Of a stretch of DNA of 64,000 nucleotides, positions 25,919-34,693 are shown one piece after another. Location: the NCBI GenBank assembly GCA_001898965.1, contig MKVW01000001.1, forward strand, positions 928,317 to 992,316, given 5' to 3'. The translations under genes were made by a program, and so were the position numbers. The notes beneath the pieces were generated by a model. The model had not been told where the DNA came from, did no database searches, and saw only the letters and a list, made by a program, of their open reading frames with translations. How positions within the stretch are numbered: position 1 is the stretch's first letter; the number at the start of each line of letters is the position of its first letter. Source of the stretch: Rhizobiales bacterium 62-17. GTDB taxonomy: Bacteria; Pseudomonadota; Alphaproteobacteria; Rhizobiales; Beijerinckiaceae.

Positions 25919-27139
25919 ATGTCTGAGGATTTTTATCGCGTACGCCGGCTGCCGCCCTATGTCTTCGAACAGGTGAACCGCCTGAAGGCACAGGCCCGCG
26001 CCGCCGGCGCCGATATCATCGACCTCGGCATGGGTAACCCGGACCTGCCGGCCCCCAAACATGTCATCGAAAAACTGGTCGAAACAGCGGGCAAGCCCCG
26101 TACCGACCGGTATTCCGCATCCAAGGGTATCCCCGGCTTGCGCCGGGCCCAGGCCGGTTACTACGAGCGCCGTTTCGGCGTGAAGCTGAACCCCGACACC
26201 CAGGTCATCGCCACTTTGGGCTCGAAGGAAGGCTTCGCCAACATGGCCCAGGCGATCACCGCCCCGGGCGACGTGGTTTTGTGCCCGAACCCGTCCTATC
26301 CGATTCACGCCTTCGGCTTTCTGATCGCCGGCGGCGTCGTCCGCTCGGTTCCCGCCGAGCCGACGCCGGACTATTTCGTGGCGCTCGAAAAGGCGATTCA
26401 GCACTCGACCCCCAAGCCGATCGCCGTGGTCGTCTGCTACCCGTCCAATCCGACGGCCATGGTTGCGAGCCTCGACTTTTATAAGGATCTCGTCGCCTTC
26501 GCGAAGAAGCACGAAATCTACATTCTGTCCGATCTCGCCTATGCCGAAGTCTATTTCGACGGCAACCCGCCGCCGTCCGTGCTGCAGGTGCCGGGCGCCA
26601 ACGACGTGACGGTCGAGTTCACGTCGATGTCGAAGACCTATTCCATGGCCGGTTGGCGCATGGGCTTCGCCGTTGGCAACGAACGCCTGCTGGCAGCGCT
26701 GGGCCGGGTGAAGTCCTACCTCGATTACGGTGCCTATACGCCGATCCAGGTGGCGGCGGCTGCCGCACTCAACGGTCCCGACGACTGCATCGAGGAGATG
26801 CGCCAGACCTACAAGCGCCGTCGCGACGTGATGGTGGAAAGCTTCGGCCAGGCCGGCTGGCATTTCGAGCCGCCGACCGCGTCCATGTTCGCCTGGGTGC
26901 CGATCCCTGAGCGCTTTGCGCATTTGGGCTCACTGGAATTCTCGAAACTGCTGATCGAGAAGGCGGATGTGGCCGTGGCGCCGGGCATCGGCTTCGGCGA
27001 GCATGGCGATCAATATCTGCGCCTCGCCGTGGTCGAGAACGAGCAACGCATCCGTCAGGCGGCACGCGGCATCCGCCGCTTCTTCGACAACGCCGACCAG
27101 ACGCTGCACAATGTCGTGCCGCTGCGCAAACCGGCCTGA
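25919..27139 (+). CDS. class I/II PLP aminotransferase (AlaC / LL-DAP aminotransferase-like)
   Basis: 406 residues, fold type I PLP enzyme. The conserved N-terminus IIDLGMGNPDLPAPKHVIEKL, the PLP-lysine motif SMSKTYSMAGWRMGF (lysine about 239) and the SNPT segment are present. Close relatives are annotated as alanine transaminases or as LL-diaminopimelate aminotransferases; both work on amino acids derived from the aspartate and pyruvate families. Homoserine dehydrogenase follows, so a role in amino acid synthesis is likely. ATG 25919 was chosen because the family N-terminus begins there. Confidence 0.88.
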   Translation: MSEDFYRVRRLPPYVFEQVNRLKAQARAAGADIIDLGMGNPDLPAPKHVIEKLVETAGKPRTDRYSASKGIPGLRRAQAGYYERRFGVKLNPDTQVIATLGSKEGFANMAQAITAPGDVVLCPNPSYPIHAFGFLIAGGVVRSVPAEPTPDYFVALEKAIQHSTPKPIAVVVCYPSNPTAMVASLDFYKDLVAFAKKHEIYILSDLAYAEVYFDGNPPPSVLQVPGANDVTVEFTSMSKTYSMAGWRMGFAVGNERLLAALGRVKSYLDYGAYTPIQVAAAAALNGPDDCIEEMRQTYKRRRDVMVESFGQAGWHFEPPTASMFAWVPIPERFAHLGSLEFSKLLIEKADVAVAPGIGFGEHGDQYLRLAVVENEQRIRQAARGIRRFFDNADQTLHNVVPLRKPA

Positions 27140-27174
27140 TCGCCCCGAGCCTCATCGGGTAAGGGTGATATTCG

Positions 27175-27200
27175 AGCGCGGGCGAGACGCCCGCGCTTTT
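27175..27200 (+). terminator. terminator after the aminotransferase gene
   Basis: AGCGCGGGCG pairs with CGCCCGCGCT around an AGA loop and is followed by TTTT. Confidence 0.85.
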
Positions 27201-27407
27201 CGTTCCAAGCTTTTCGCCAGGGCTTCCCGCCGAAACGGTCTGGATATCAGGGCGCTAGATGCACATGATCGGGGCTGGCCCTGATCCCGGGCAGGCCCGA
27301 TCCGGTTTCCTTGATCGGCGGGGGGAAATGGGGCACAAGCGCAACGCTGCTTGGCCGTATCGCCACTTTCGGCCGTTTTGACCTCCGTTTGTCTGGATCA
27401 TTGTTTC

Positions 27408-28718
27408 ATGAGCACTCCCTTGCGTGTTGGCATTGCCGGCCTCGGCACTGTGGGCGCCTCCGTCGTCCGATTGTTGGAACGGCAGGCCAATTCCCTCGCC
27501 GCCAGCACGGGGCGTACGATCACGCCGGTGGCAGTCTCTGCCCGCAACAAGTCGCGCGATCGGGGCATTCATCTCAACGGCGCCAAATGGTTCGACGATC
27601 CGGTGGCGCTTGCCACCTCGTCGGAGATCGATCTGTTCGTCGAACTGATCGGTGGCGATGAAGGCCCGGCGCGCCAGGCTGTCACGGCGGCGCTCGATGC
27701 CGGCAAGCCTGTCGTCACCGCCAACAAGGCATTGCTCGCCAAGCACGGTATGGAACTGGCGCAACTGGCCGAGGCCAAGAAAGTGGCGCTCGCTTTCGAA
27801 GCCTCCGTCGCCGGCGGCATTCCGATCGTCAAAACCTTGCGCGAAGGTCTGGCCGGCAATGAGATCAGCCGTGTCTATGGCATTCTCAACGGCACCTGCA
27901 ATTACATCCTCTCGCGCATGGAGCTGGAAAAGCTCTCCTTCGACGCCTGCCTGAAGGACGCGCAGCGCCTCGGCTATGCCGAAGCCGATCCGACCTTCGA
28001 CATCGGTGGGTTCGACACAGCGCATAAGCTCGCCATTCTCACGTCGCTCGCCTTCGGCGTCGCCGTCGATTCCCAGGCCATTCACGTCGAGGGTATCGAG
28101 CAGATCACGCTCGAAGATCTCAATGCCGCCGACGATCTCGGCTATCGCATCAAGCTCCTGGGCGTGGCGCAGCGCACGGCCGAAGGCATCGAGCAGCGTG
28201 TGCATCCGACCATGGTGCCGAAGACCTCGTCGATCGCCCAGGTGATGGGCGTCACCAACGCGGTGACCATCGATGCGGACGCGGTGAAGGAATTGACGCT
28301 GGTTGGTCCGGGCGCCGGCGGCGATGCAACGGCATCGGCTGTCGTCGCTGATATCGCTGACGTCGCGCGCGGCATTCGCTCGGCACCCTTTGGTCTGCCG
28401 GTGGCACAGTTGCAGAAGGCACCGCGGCGCGAAATGCAGCGCCACGAAGGCGGCTATTACATCCGCCTGTCGGTGGCCGATCTCACCGGCGCCGCGGCGG
28501 CGATTGCTACGCGCATGGCCGAACGCAAGATTTCGCTGGAAAGCATCATGCAGAAGCCGCGCGGCGGCGCTCATGGCGCAGCCAGCGGCGATCCGGTCAC
28601 CGTGGTGTTGCTCACCTATGCGACGAGCGAAGCGAACATCCGGGCCGCCTTGGATGCCGCATTGAGTGACGGCTACATCGTCGGCCGTCCGCAGGTCATT
28701 CGGATCGAGCGCAAGTAG
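27408..28718 (+). CDS. hom: homoserine dehydrogenase
   Basis: 436 residues. Reduces aspartate semialdehyde to homoserine for threonine and methionine. The nucleotide-binding motif GIAGLGTVGASV is at the N-terminus, the family catalytic region with YGILNGTCNYILSRM and ADPTFDIGGFD lies in the middle, and an ACT-type regulatory domain forms the end (from about residue 345), so threonine feedback is likely. The start at ATG 27408 matches the family N-terminus. glpX follows 30 bases downstream in the same direction, a common pairing in Hyphomicrobiales. Confidence 0.96.
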   Translation: MSTPLRVGIAGLGTVGASVVRLLERQANSLAASTGRTITPVAVSARNKSRDRGIHLNGAKWFDDPVALATSSEIDLFVELIGGDEGPARQAVTAALDAGKPVVTANKALLAKHGMELAQLAEAKKVALAFEASVAGGIPIVKTLREGLAGNEISRVYGILNGTCNYILSRMELEKLSFDACLKDAQRLGYAEADPTFDIGGFDTAHKLAILTSLAFGVAVDSQAIHVEGIEQITLEDLNAADDLGYRIKLLGVAQRTAEGIEQRVHPTMVPKTSSIAQVMGVTNAVTIDADAVKELTLVGPGAGGDATASAVVADIADVARGIRSAPFGLPVAQLQKAPRREMQRHEGGYYIRLSVADLTGAAAAIATRMAERKISLESIMQKPRGGAHGAASGDPVTVVLLTYATSEANIRAALDAALSDGYIVGRPQVIRIERK

Positions 28719-28748
28719 CTCGCTGCCCAAACCGGCCAGGAGCATGCG

Positions 28749-29744
28749 ATGGTTGAACTTGTTATCAAGGAACAGGACATCATCGATCGCATGCTGGCGT
28801 TCGAATTCGTCCGCGTGACCGAACGTGCCGCCGTGGCGGCCGCCGAATGGCGTGGCCGGGGCGATGAAAAGGCGGCGGATCAGGCAGCGGTCGATGCCAT
28901 GCGCCGCGAACTCAACCGCTTGCCGATCAACGGCACCATCGTCATCGGAGAGGGCGAGCGCGACGAAGCGCCCATGCTGTTCATCGGCGAGAAGGTCGGC
29001 GCCGGCACGGGGCCGGCCATCGACATCGCTGTCGATCCGCTTGAGGGCACGACGCTCTGTGCCAAGGATATGCCAGGCTCGATTGCCGTCATGGCCATCG
29101 CCAACGCGGGCTCGCTGCTCAACGCGCCCGACGTCTATATGGACAAGATCGCCATCGGCCCAGGCTATCCCGCGGGCATCGTCGATCTCGACAAAACGCC
29201 GGAAGAAAACGTGCTGGCGCTCGCCAAGGCCAAGGGTGTGAAGCCGGGCGATATCACCGTGCTCATTCTCGATCGCCCGCGCCATGCCAAGCTTATCGCG
29301 GGTTGCCGCAAGGCGGGTGCCAGCATTCGCATGATCACCGATGGTGACGTGGCCGGCGTGATCTTCACGGCGCAGACTGAGAGCACCGGCGTTGACATGT
29401 ATATGGGCACGGGCGGCGCGCCGGAAGGCGTGTTGGCGGCGGGCGCCTTGCGCTGCGTCGGTGGACAGATGCAGGGACGTCTTGTCTTCGACAGCGAAGA
29501 GAAGCGCCAGCGTGCCTTCAAAATGGGCGTCAAGGACCCCAAGAAGAAATACGACATGACGGAACTGGCGGCGGGCAATGTCATCGTCTGCGCCACGGGC
29601 GTGACCGATGGCGCGCTGCTGCGCGGCGTCAAATGGTCCGGCGATATCGTCGAGACCGAGACGGTGATCTATCGATCGGTCACCGGCACGGTGCGCAAGA
29701 TCAGCTCCGAACATCGCTCGATGAGCAAATTCGCCAACGGCTGA
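28749..29744 (+). CDS. glpX: fructose-1,6-bisphosphatase class II
   Basis: 331 residues. A lithium-sensitive phosphatase of the GlpX type that dephosphorylates fructose 1,6-bisphosphate in gluconeogenesis. The metal-binding motif DPLEGTTLCAK, the IGEGERDEAPML segment and the MGTGGAPEGVLAAGAL region are characteristic. It follows hom at 30 bases, probably as part of one transcript. Confidence 0.95.
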   Translation: MVELVIKEQDIIDRMLAFEFVRVTERAAVAAAEWRGRGDEKAADQAAVDAMRRELNRLPINGTIVIGEGERDEAPMLFIGEKVGAGTGPAIDIAVDPLEGTTLCAKDMPGSIAVMAIANAGSLLNAPDVYMDKIAIGPGYPAGIVDLDKTPEENVLALAKAKGVKPGDITVLILDRPRHAKLIAGCRKAGASIRMITDGDVAGVIFTAQTESTGVDMYMGTGGAPEGVLAAGALRCVGGQMQGRLVFDSEEKRQRAFKMGVKDPKKKYDMTELAAGNVIVCATGVTDGALLRGVKWSGDIVETETVIYRSVTGTVRKISSEHRSMSKFANG

Positions 29745-29745
29745 T

Positions 29746-29782
29746 GGATTGCTTCGTCGCTGCGAACGAGGCGAAGCAATCC
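29746..29782. repeat. REP-like palindrome between convergent genes
   Basis: GGATTGCTTCG and CGAAGCAATCC form an 11-bp perfect stem with a 15-base inner loop that can pair further. It lies right after glpX and before the convergent Bug-type gene. Its sequence resembles short dispersed palindromes common in Hyphomicrobiales genomes. Confidence 0.5.
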
Positions 29783-29806
29783 AAAGCTACGGGCTTGAAG
29801 CCAAAA

Positions 29807-30832
29807 TTATCTGGCGGCCGGCCCCTCGATCAAGGCCTTGGCGCGGGCGATCACCTGTGGCGAGGCGGTGAGCATGGATTCCGCTGCCGCCTGCGTCTGC
29901 GCTGCCGAAGAAGGGCTGATGTCCATCTTCGTCTTGGCGGCCTCGGCGAGGAATTCTGCGTCCTTCATCATCGTGTCGAACGTTGCACGCAGCGCCGCCA
30001 GCCGATCGGCCGGAACGCCGGGCGTGGTGACGATCGAACGCGACATGCCAATGTCCGACGAGATGAATTTCAGCACCGCGCGATCCTCGTCGTTCTTCGC
30101 CAATTCCCAGATGAGCGGCACATTGGGCAGGTCGGGCGCGCGTTCGAGGCCGATCTGAACGAGGATGTTGATTTTCTTCTCTGCCAGCCAATGCGGATGG
30201 CCGCTTTTCCAGGAGGCCCAGGAGTTGGAGCCGCGTCCGCCCACTTCACCTTTCTCCATGGCGAGGTTCACGTCATTGCCGCCGGGATAGCCGGTGACGA
30301 TGCGGAACTTCGTGCCGAGCAGCGCGTTCATGGCAGCAGGATAGACGTAGGAGCTTGAAGCGGCACCCGGCGCGCCGACCACTAACTCCTTGTTATAAAC
30401 GTCTTCGATTTTGGTGATGCCGGTCGTGTGCCAGGAGTTGATGACATTGGGCGTATTGGTCGTATTGCCGATCCAGCCGAATTGGCGCACGTCGAATTGC
30501 ACTTCCTTGGCGCCGATGGCCTGCAAGGTCGGCATGTTCTGGAAGATCATGTGCAGGACGGTGCCGTCGCGCGGTGCCACTTTCGCCATCCAATTGGCGG
30601 CCGCGACGCCAAGGCCACCCGGCATGTTACGCACGACGACCTGCGGATTGCCCGGCATCAGGCGGGGATAGTGACGGGCCACCAGACGCGAACGCAGATC
30701 ATAGTCGCCGCCCGGCGATGTCGGAACGATGAAGTCGATGGTTTTGTTGCGGTAAAATTCTTCCGGCGATTGCGCCTGTGCGATGCTGGTTGTGCAAGCG
30801 AAGACGATCAAGCCGATGGCGGCCATGCGCAT
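29807..30832 (-). CDS. Bug/TctC-type tricarboxylate transporter binding protein
   Basis: 341 residues. A signal peptide (AIGLIVFACTTSIAQAQ) is followed by the Bug fold with its typical N-terminal segment IDFIVPTSPGGDYDLRSRLVARHY, the MPGGLGVAAANWM stretch, and the VLKFISSDIGMSRSIVTTPGVP C-terminal lobe. Such proteins bind carboxylates, amino acids or aromatic acids in the periplasm for tripartite tricarboxylate transporters. No tctA or tctB gene is near, so it must use a remote membrane component or act as a sensor. It lies divergent to the two acyl-CoA dehydrogenases. Confidence 0.88.
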   Translation of the reverse strand: MRMAAIGLIVFACTTSIAQAQSPEEFYRNKTIDFIVPTSPGGDYDLRSRLVARHYPRLMPGNPQVVVRNMPGGLGVAAANWMAKVAPRDGTVLHMIFQNMPTLQAIGAKEVQFDVRQFGWIGNTTNTPNVINSWHTTGITKIEDVYNKELVVGAPGAASSSYVYPAAMNALLGTKFRIVTGYPGGNDVNLAMEKGEVGGRGSNSWASWKSGHPHWLAEKKINILVQIGLERAPDLPNVPLIWELAKNDEDRAVLKFISSDIGMSRSIVTTPGVPADRLAALRATFDTMMKDAEFLAEAAKTKMDISPSSAAQTQAAAESMLTASPQVIARAKALIEGPAAR

Positions 30833-31072
30833 TGTGCGTTTCCTTCCTCTGCCGGACCGTAGGATCGGTCGGTCATTGTGCGGCGAAGGTGCTACAGAGT
30901 TGCGCAGGGCGCAAGTTGATCGGAGAGGCCCCGCGCCGCTGCATTTGGCGGTCTATCAGCTATGCAGCCCGGACGTGCAAAAAGCACCCAAACATATGTC
31001 AGGGAGGCTTGCATTGAGGGCAAATTTTCGGCAGCGTCTGTCTGAAAAATATTCAAGGGAACGGGGACGAGG

Positions 31073-32257
31073 ATGGATCTGAAATATCCGGACGAAGCGC
31101 AGAAGTTCGCGGAGGAGGTACGGGAGTTCGCTCGTGCCGAATTGCCGGCGGCGATCAAGGACAAGGTGATCCGTCATGCCAAAATGTCTCCGGACGCTCA
31201 AATCTATTGGCAGCGCAAATTATGCGAGCGCGGCTGGGCCTGTCCCGGCTGGCCGAAGCAATATGGCGGCCCCGGTTTCACGCCGTTGCAGCGTCATGTG
31301 TTCGACAACGTGATGTCGGAAGAGGGCGCGCCGCCGGCGGTGCCCTTCGGCGAGAGCATGATCGCGCCGGTTTTGTTTCACGTCGGCTCAGAGGCGCAGA
31401 AGAAAGAGCTTCTGCCGCGCATCCGCACCCTCGAATATTGGTTCTGCCAGGGTTTTTCCGAGCCAGGCGCCGGCTCCGACCTCGCCTCGCTGAAGACCCG
31501 CGCCGTGCGTGACGGAGACGAATGGGTCATCAACGGCCAGAAGACCTGGACCAGCTATGCCCAGTTCGCCAACATGATGTTCTGCCTCGTGCGGACCGAT
31601 CCTGATGCCAAGCAGCAGGAAGGCATCAGCATGATGGTCTTCCCGATGTCGCTTCCTGGCATCACCGTGCGGCCGATCATCACCATGGATGGCGGCCATT
31701 CGGTCAACGAGACCTTCTTCGACAATGTCCGCGTGCCGGCCTCAAGCCTCATTGGCGAGGTCAACAAGGGCTGGACCTATGCCAAGCTGTTGCTCGGCCA
31801 CGAGCGCACCAGCATTGCCCGTATCGGCCAGTCGAAGCGCGAATTGCGCATGTTGAAAACGCTTGCCGCCGACCAGGGCACGGGCGGCGCGTCCTTGCTC
31901 GACAAGCCGGCCTTCCGCACCAAGGTGGCAGAGCTGGAAATGGAGCTGCTGGCGCTGGAAATCACCGCGCTACGCGTCTTGGCGCAGGAGGGATCGCCCG
32001 GTGTTGAAGCCAATCTGCTCAAGATCAAGGGTTCGGAAATCCAGCAGACCCTGACCGAGTTGTTGATCGATGCGGTCGGTCCCTATGCGCTGCCGTTCGA
32101 TCCGAACCGCGGCGTCGGCCTGGGCAATATGGACTATATCGGCCCGGATGAGGCGGCCGCTTTGGGGCCGACCTATCTTTCGACGCGCGTCGTAACGATC
32201 TATGGCGGATCGAACGAAATCCAGCGCAACATCATCGCAAAATCATTGGGGCTTTGA
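31073..32257 (+). CDS. acyl-CoA dehydrogenase family protein (first of pair)
   Basis: 394 residues with the three-domain ACAD fold: N-terminal helices, a central beta domain with FCQGFSEPGAGSDLASLKTRA (FAD and substrate contacts), and a C-terminal helical bundle ending with TIYGGSNEIQRNIIAKSLGL. It would introduce a trans-2,3 double bond in an acyl-CoA and pass electrons to ETF. It overlaps or abuts a second, different ACAD gene; such pairs form heteromers in steroid and cyclic-acid breakdown. The ATG at 31073 follows a GGGGACGAGG ribosome site. Confidence 0.92.
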   Translation: MDLKYPDEAQKFAEEVREFARAELPAAIKDKVIRHAKMSPDAQIYWQRKLCERGWACPGWPKQYGGPGFTPLQRHVFDNVMSEEGAPPAVPFGESMIAPVLFHVGSEAQKKELLPRIRTLEYWFCQGFSEPGAGSDLASLKTRAVRDGDEWVINGQKTWTSYAQFANMMFCLVRTDPDAKQQEGISMMVFPMSLPGITVRPIITMDGGHSVNETFFDNVRVPASSLIGEVNKGWTYAKLLLGHERTSIARIGQSKRELRMLKTLAADQGTGGASLLDKPAFRTKVAELEMELLALEITALRVLAQEGSPGVEANLLKIKGSEIQQTLTELLIDAVGPYALPFDPNRGVGLGNMDYIGPDEAAALGPTYLSTRVVTIYGGSNEIQRNIIAKSLGL

Positions 32258-32262
32258 GCGAC

Positions 32263-33390
32263 ATGGACTTCGTTGCAACCGACACGCAGGCGATGCTGCG
32301 CGACACGGCCGATCGGCTGGTGCGCGATCGCTATGATTTCGAAGAGCGCAAGAAGATCGTCGCCTCGGAGGACGGCTTTTCGCGCAAACTGTGGAAGGAG
32401 CTCGCCGAACTCGGCCTGCTCGGGATCGAGATTCCGGAAGAGCAGGGCGGCAGCGGCGGCTCGTTCGCCGACGTGGCCGTGGTGCTCGAAAGCTTCGGCA
32501 AGGGCCTCGTGGTTGAGCCTTATCTGTCGACAGTGGTTCTTGGCGCCGGCCTGATCGCGGCGGCCGGCTGGGAAGCGCAAAAGCACGACATTCTGCCGAA
32601 GGTCGCTTCCGGCGACATGTTGCTCGCCTTGGCCTACACCGAGGCGCACTCGCGCTACGCGCTGAACCATGTGGCGACCAAGGCGCGCAAGGATGGCGCC
32701 GGCTATGTCATCGATGGTCATAAGGCGGTCGTTCTCGGTGCCGACACGGCTGACAAGCTGATCGTTAGCGCCCGCACCTCCGGCGAGGTCGGCGATGCCA
32801 CCGGCATTTCGCTGTTCCTCGTCGATCCGAAGGCGGAAGGCGTCAGCATGCGCGTCTATCCCAATCTCGACGATCGTCGCGCTGCCGAAGTCACCTTCGA
32901 CGGTGTGAAGGTCGAAGCCAGCGCCCTCGTCGGTGCCGAAGGCGATGGCCTCCGTCCGTTGGAAGCCGCCATCGATCGGGGTGCCGCGGCCGTCGGCTGC
33001 GAGGCTTTAGGCGCCATGGGCGCGCTCAATGCGCTGACCTTGGACTATCTCAAGACGCGCATGCAGTTCGGCCGGCCGATCGGCAAGTTCCAGGTGCTGC
33101 AACATCGCATGGCCGACATGGTGATGGCCGAACAGCAGGCCCGCTCCATGCTGTTCCTGGCCATCGAACAGGCCGATGCCAAGGATCCGGCCGCCCGCGC
33201 CCAGGCCATCTCGGCGGCCAAGGCGCAGATCGATGCTTGCGGTCAGGTGGTTGGTCGCGGTGCGATCCAATTGCAGGGCGGCATCGCCATGACGATGGAA
33301 TATATCGCGGGCCACTTTTTCCGCCGCCTCACGGCTCTTGAAAAGATGATGGGCGACAGGGATTATCACCTGGAGCGGTTCGCCATTTAG
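32263..33390 (+). CDS. acyl-CoA dehydrogenase family protein (second of pair)
   Basis: 375 residues from ATG 32263 (TTG 32254, which overlaps the first gene's stop, is an alternative). It has the ACAD core with EIPEEQGGSGGSFADVAVV, LALAYTEAHSRY, QFGRPIGKFQVLQHRMADM and LQGGIAMTMEYIAGHFFRRL. It is shorter and less conserved at the active site than the first ACAD, as is usual for the second member of heteromeric FadE pairs, in which only one subunit may hold the catalytic glutamate. Tight spacing points to one transcript and probably one complex. Confidence 0.9.
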   Translation: MDFVATDTQAMLRDTADRLVRDRYDFEERKKIVASEDGFSRKLWKELAELGLLGIEIPEEQGGSGGSFADVAVVLESFGKGLVVEPYLSTVVLGAGLIAAAGWEAQKHDILPKVASGDMLLALAYTEAHSRYALNHVATKARKDGAGYVIDGHKAVVLGADTADKLIVSARTSGEVGDATGISLFLVDPKAEGVSMRVYPNLDDRRAAEVTFDGVKVEASALVGAEGDGLRPLEAAIDRGAAAVGCEALGAMGALNALTLDYLKTRMQFGRPIGKFQVLQHRMADMVMAEQQARSMLFLAIEQADAKDPAARAQAISAAKAQIDACGQVVGRGAIQLQGGIAMTMEYIAGHFFRRLTALEKMMGDRDYHLERFAI

Positions 33391-33407
33391 ACGGAGAGAC
33401 GAAGCGG

Positions 33408-34217
33408 ATGGTGCTCACGAGCAAGCAATCCGCTTCCCCACTCAGGCGAGGGACGATCTATCTGATCACCGCTTTGTCGGCTTGCACGGCAAGCGGCGCC
33501 TTGGCGCAGGATAGCGACAGCGGTTCCGATAGCGATTACGACGACAATTACGATGAAACGCTGAATCCCGGCCTTGGCCGCACGCCGCGTTTCATCTTCT
33601 CGCCCTCGGTGCGGGCCGGCGTGCGCTATCGCGTCAATTCCGATTTCGCCCTCGATTTCATGGTGCGTCACAAACATGCGGGCCTCGAACCGCCGATGGT
33701 GGTGCGTGGCACCAATGCGTCGGCGGCCGTGCGGGCTTCGATCCGCATCGGCGAGTTCAACTGGCGCAATCAGATCGACGTGAAACAGACTTTCGTCAAT
33801 TTCTATGGACCGAAGGATTATGCAGCGCTGGTCGTTTCAACCGGCCTGTCGCGGGAGTTCGCTCTTGGCGAAAGCGGCTGGAGTTTTACGCCGATCGCCA
33901 GCGTGTCCTTCCAGCAAGCGAACGACCGCTTGCTCAACCGTTTGAAATATTCACTGGAAGGCGCGTTCGGCTACAATCTCACGGATCAGTTCAGTGTGAG
34001 TTTTGGCCCGCGCGCGGAAGTGCGCGTTTATACGTCCTATCCCTTGCATCGTGTCGATACGATTTTCGCTCTTGGCGGCGGCTTCGACTATGAGGTGACG
34101 AAGGGGTTCAACATCGGCAGCGAGCTGAGCTACCAGTTTTCCAAAAGCAGCCTGAGTCGGGCGCGTTTCTCGCAATGGTTGCTGGAACCGCAGATCAAGG
34201 CGCGATTTACGTTTTAA
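33408..34217 (+). CDS. probable outer-membrane beta-barrel protein
   Basis: 269 residues. A hydrophobic N-terminal segment (GTIYLITALSACTASGALAQ) looks like a signal peptide and is followed by an acidic Ser/Asp/Tyr run (DSDSGSDSDYDDNYDE). The rest alternates short beta strands and the last residues (IKARFTF) end in phenylalanine, a common outer-membrane barrel sorting signal. No named family was recognised. It starts 18 bases after the second ACAD and may be co-transcribed as a channel for the pathway substrate. Confidence 0.7.
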   Translation: MVLTSKQSASPLRRGTIYLITALSACTASGALAQDSDSGSDSDYDDNYDETLNPGLGRTPRFIFSPSVRAGVRYRVNSDFALDFMVRHKHAGLEPPMVVRGTNASAAVRASIRIGEFNWRNQIDVKQTFVNFYGPKDYAALVVSTGLSREFALGESGWSFTPIASVSFQQANDRLLNRLKYSLEGAFGYNLTDQFSVSFGPRAEVRVYTSYPLHRVDTIFALGGGFDYEVTKGFNIGSELSYQFSKSSLSRARFSQWLLEPQIKARFTF

Positions 34218-34221
34218 AAGA

Positions 34222-34258
34222 GAAGCGGGCAGGGAGGTCCGGCCCGCTTCCTTGTTTC
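34222..34258. terminator. terminator between outer-membrane gene and DUF35 gene
   Basis: GAAGCGGGC pairs with GCCCGCTTC around an 11-base loop; TTGTTTCTT follows on the plus side. It separates the convergent genes. Confidence 0.75.
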
Positions 34259-34684
34259 TTATTCCGGCTCGAACATCAGAAGATGCGTGCCGTTGGAAAG
34301 CGGCGCCCAATAGGGTTTCACCTTCAGGCCGATCTTCATCTGTTCGATCGAGCAATTGACCATATTGCCCATGACATTGACGTTCTCGGGCAGTTTCACC
34401 ACCGCGATGAAGAACGGTTCATGGCCTTGGAAGGGCGGGCGCGCACGACGCGCGATGGTGAAGGAATAGACCTCGCCATGGCCCGAGACTTCGTGCCATT
34501 CGAGATTGCTCTTCTTGCCCGTGTAGATCGATGTCGGGCGCGGGAAGAACTGATATTTGCCCACTTCCTTGTCGTATTGGATGATGAGCTTCTTCTCGCG
34601 CGTCGCATCCCAGAACGGCTTTGAGAACGAACGCCACTTGGGCGGATCGCGCTCGATGTTGAGTGTGTCGTTGATCGTGTTCAT
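34259..34684 (-). CDS. DUF35 OB-fold protein without zinc-ribbon cysteines
   Basis: 141 residues. The OB-fold part with GHGEVYSFTIARRARPPFQGHEPFFIAVVKLPENVNVMGNM is typical of DUF35 proteins that accompany thiolase-like enzymes. The N-terminal rubredoxin-like zinc ribbon region is present by position (KKLIIQYDKEVGKYQFFPRP), but the four expected cysteines are replaced; the only cysteine in the protein is near residue 111. It begins nine bases after the thiolase-like gene. In steroid side-chain breakdown, the DUF35 domain of ChsH2 supports the thiolase-like aldolase Ltp2, and a similar partner role is likely here. Confidence 0.85.
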   Translation of the reverse strand: MNTINDTLNIERDPPKWRSFSKPFWDATREKKLIIQYDKEVGKYQFFPRPTSIYTGKKSNLEWHEVSGHGEVYSFTIARRARPPFQGHEPFFIAVVKLPENVNVMGNMVNCSIEQMKIGLKVKPYWAPLSNGTHLLMFEPE

Positions 34685-34693
34685 GAGCTTTCC

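Noticed and set aside
27140-27407. Riboswitch upstream of hom
   Set aside because: Only a terminator for the preceding gene is visible; I saw no SAM-type aptamer features.
27255-29714. 819-codon open frame antisense to hom and glpX
   Set aside because: The protein would be rich in His, Arg and Asp with no domain, as expected of a shadow of two well-conserved genes.
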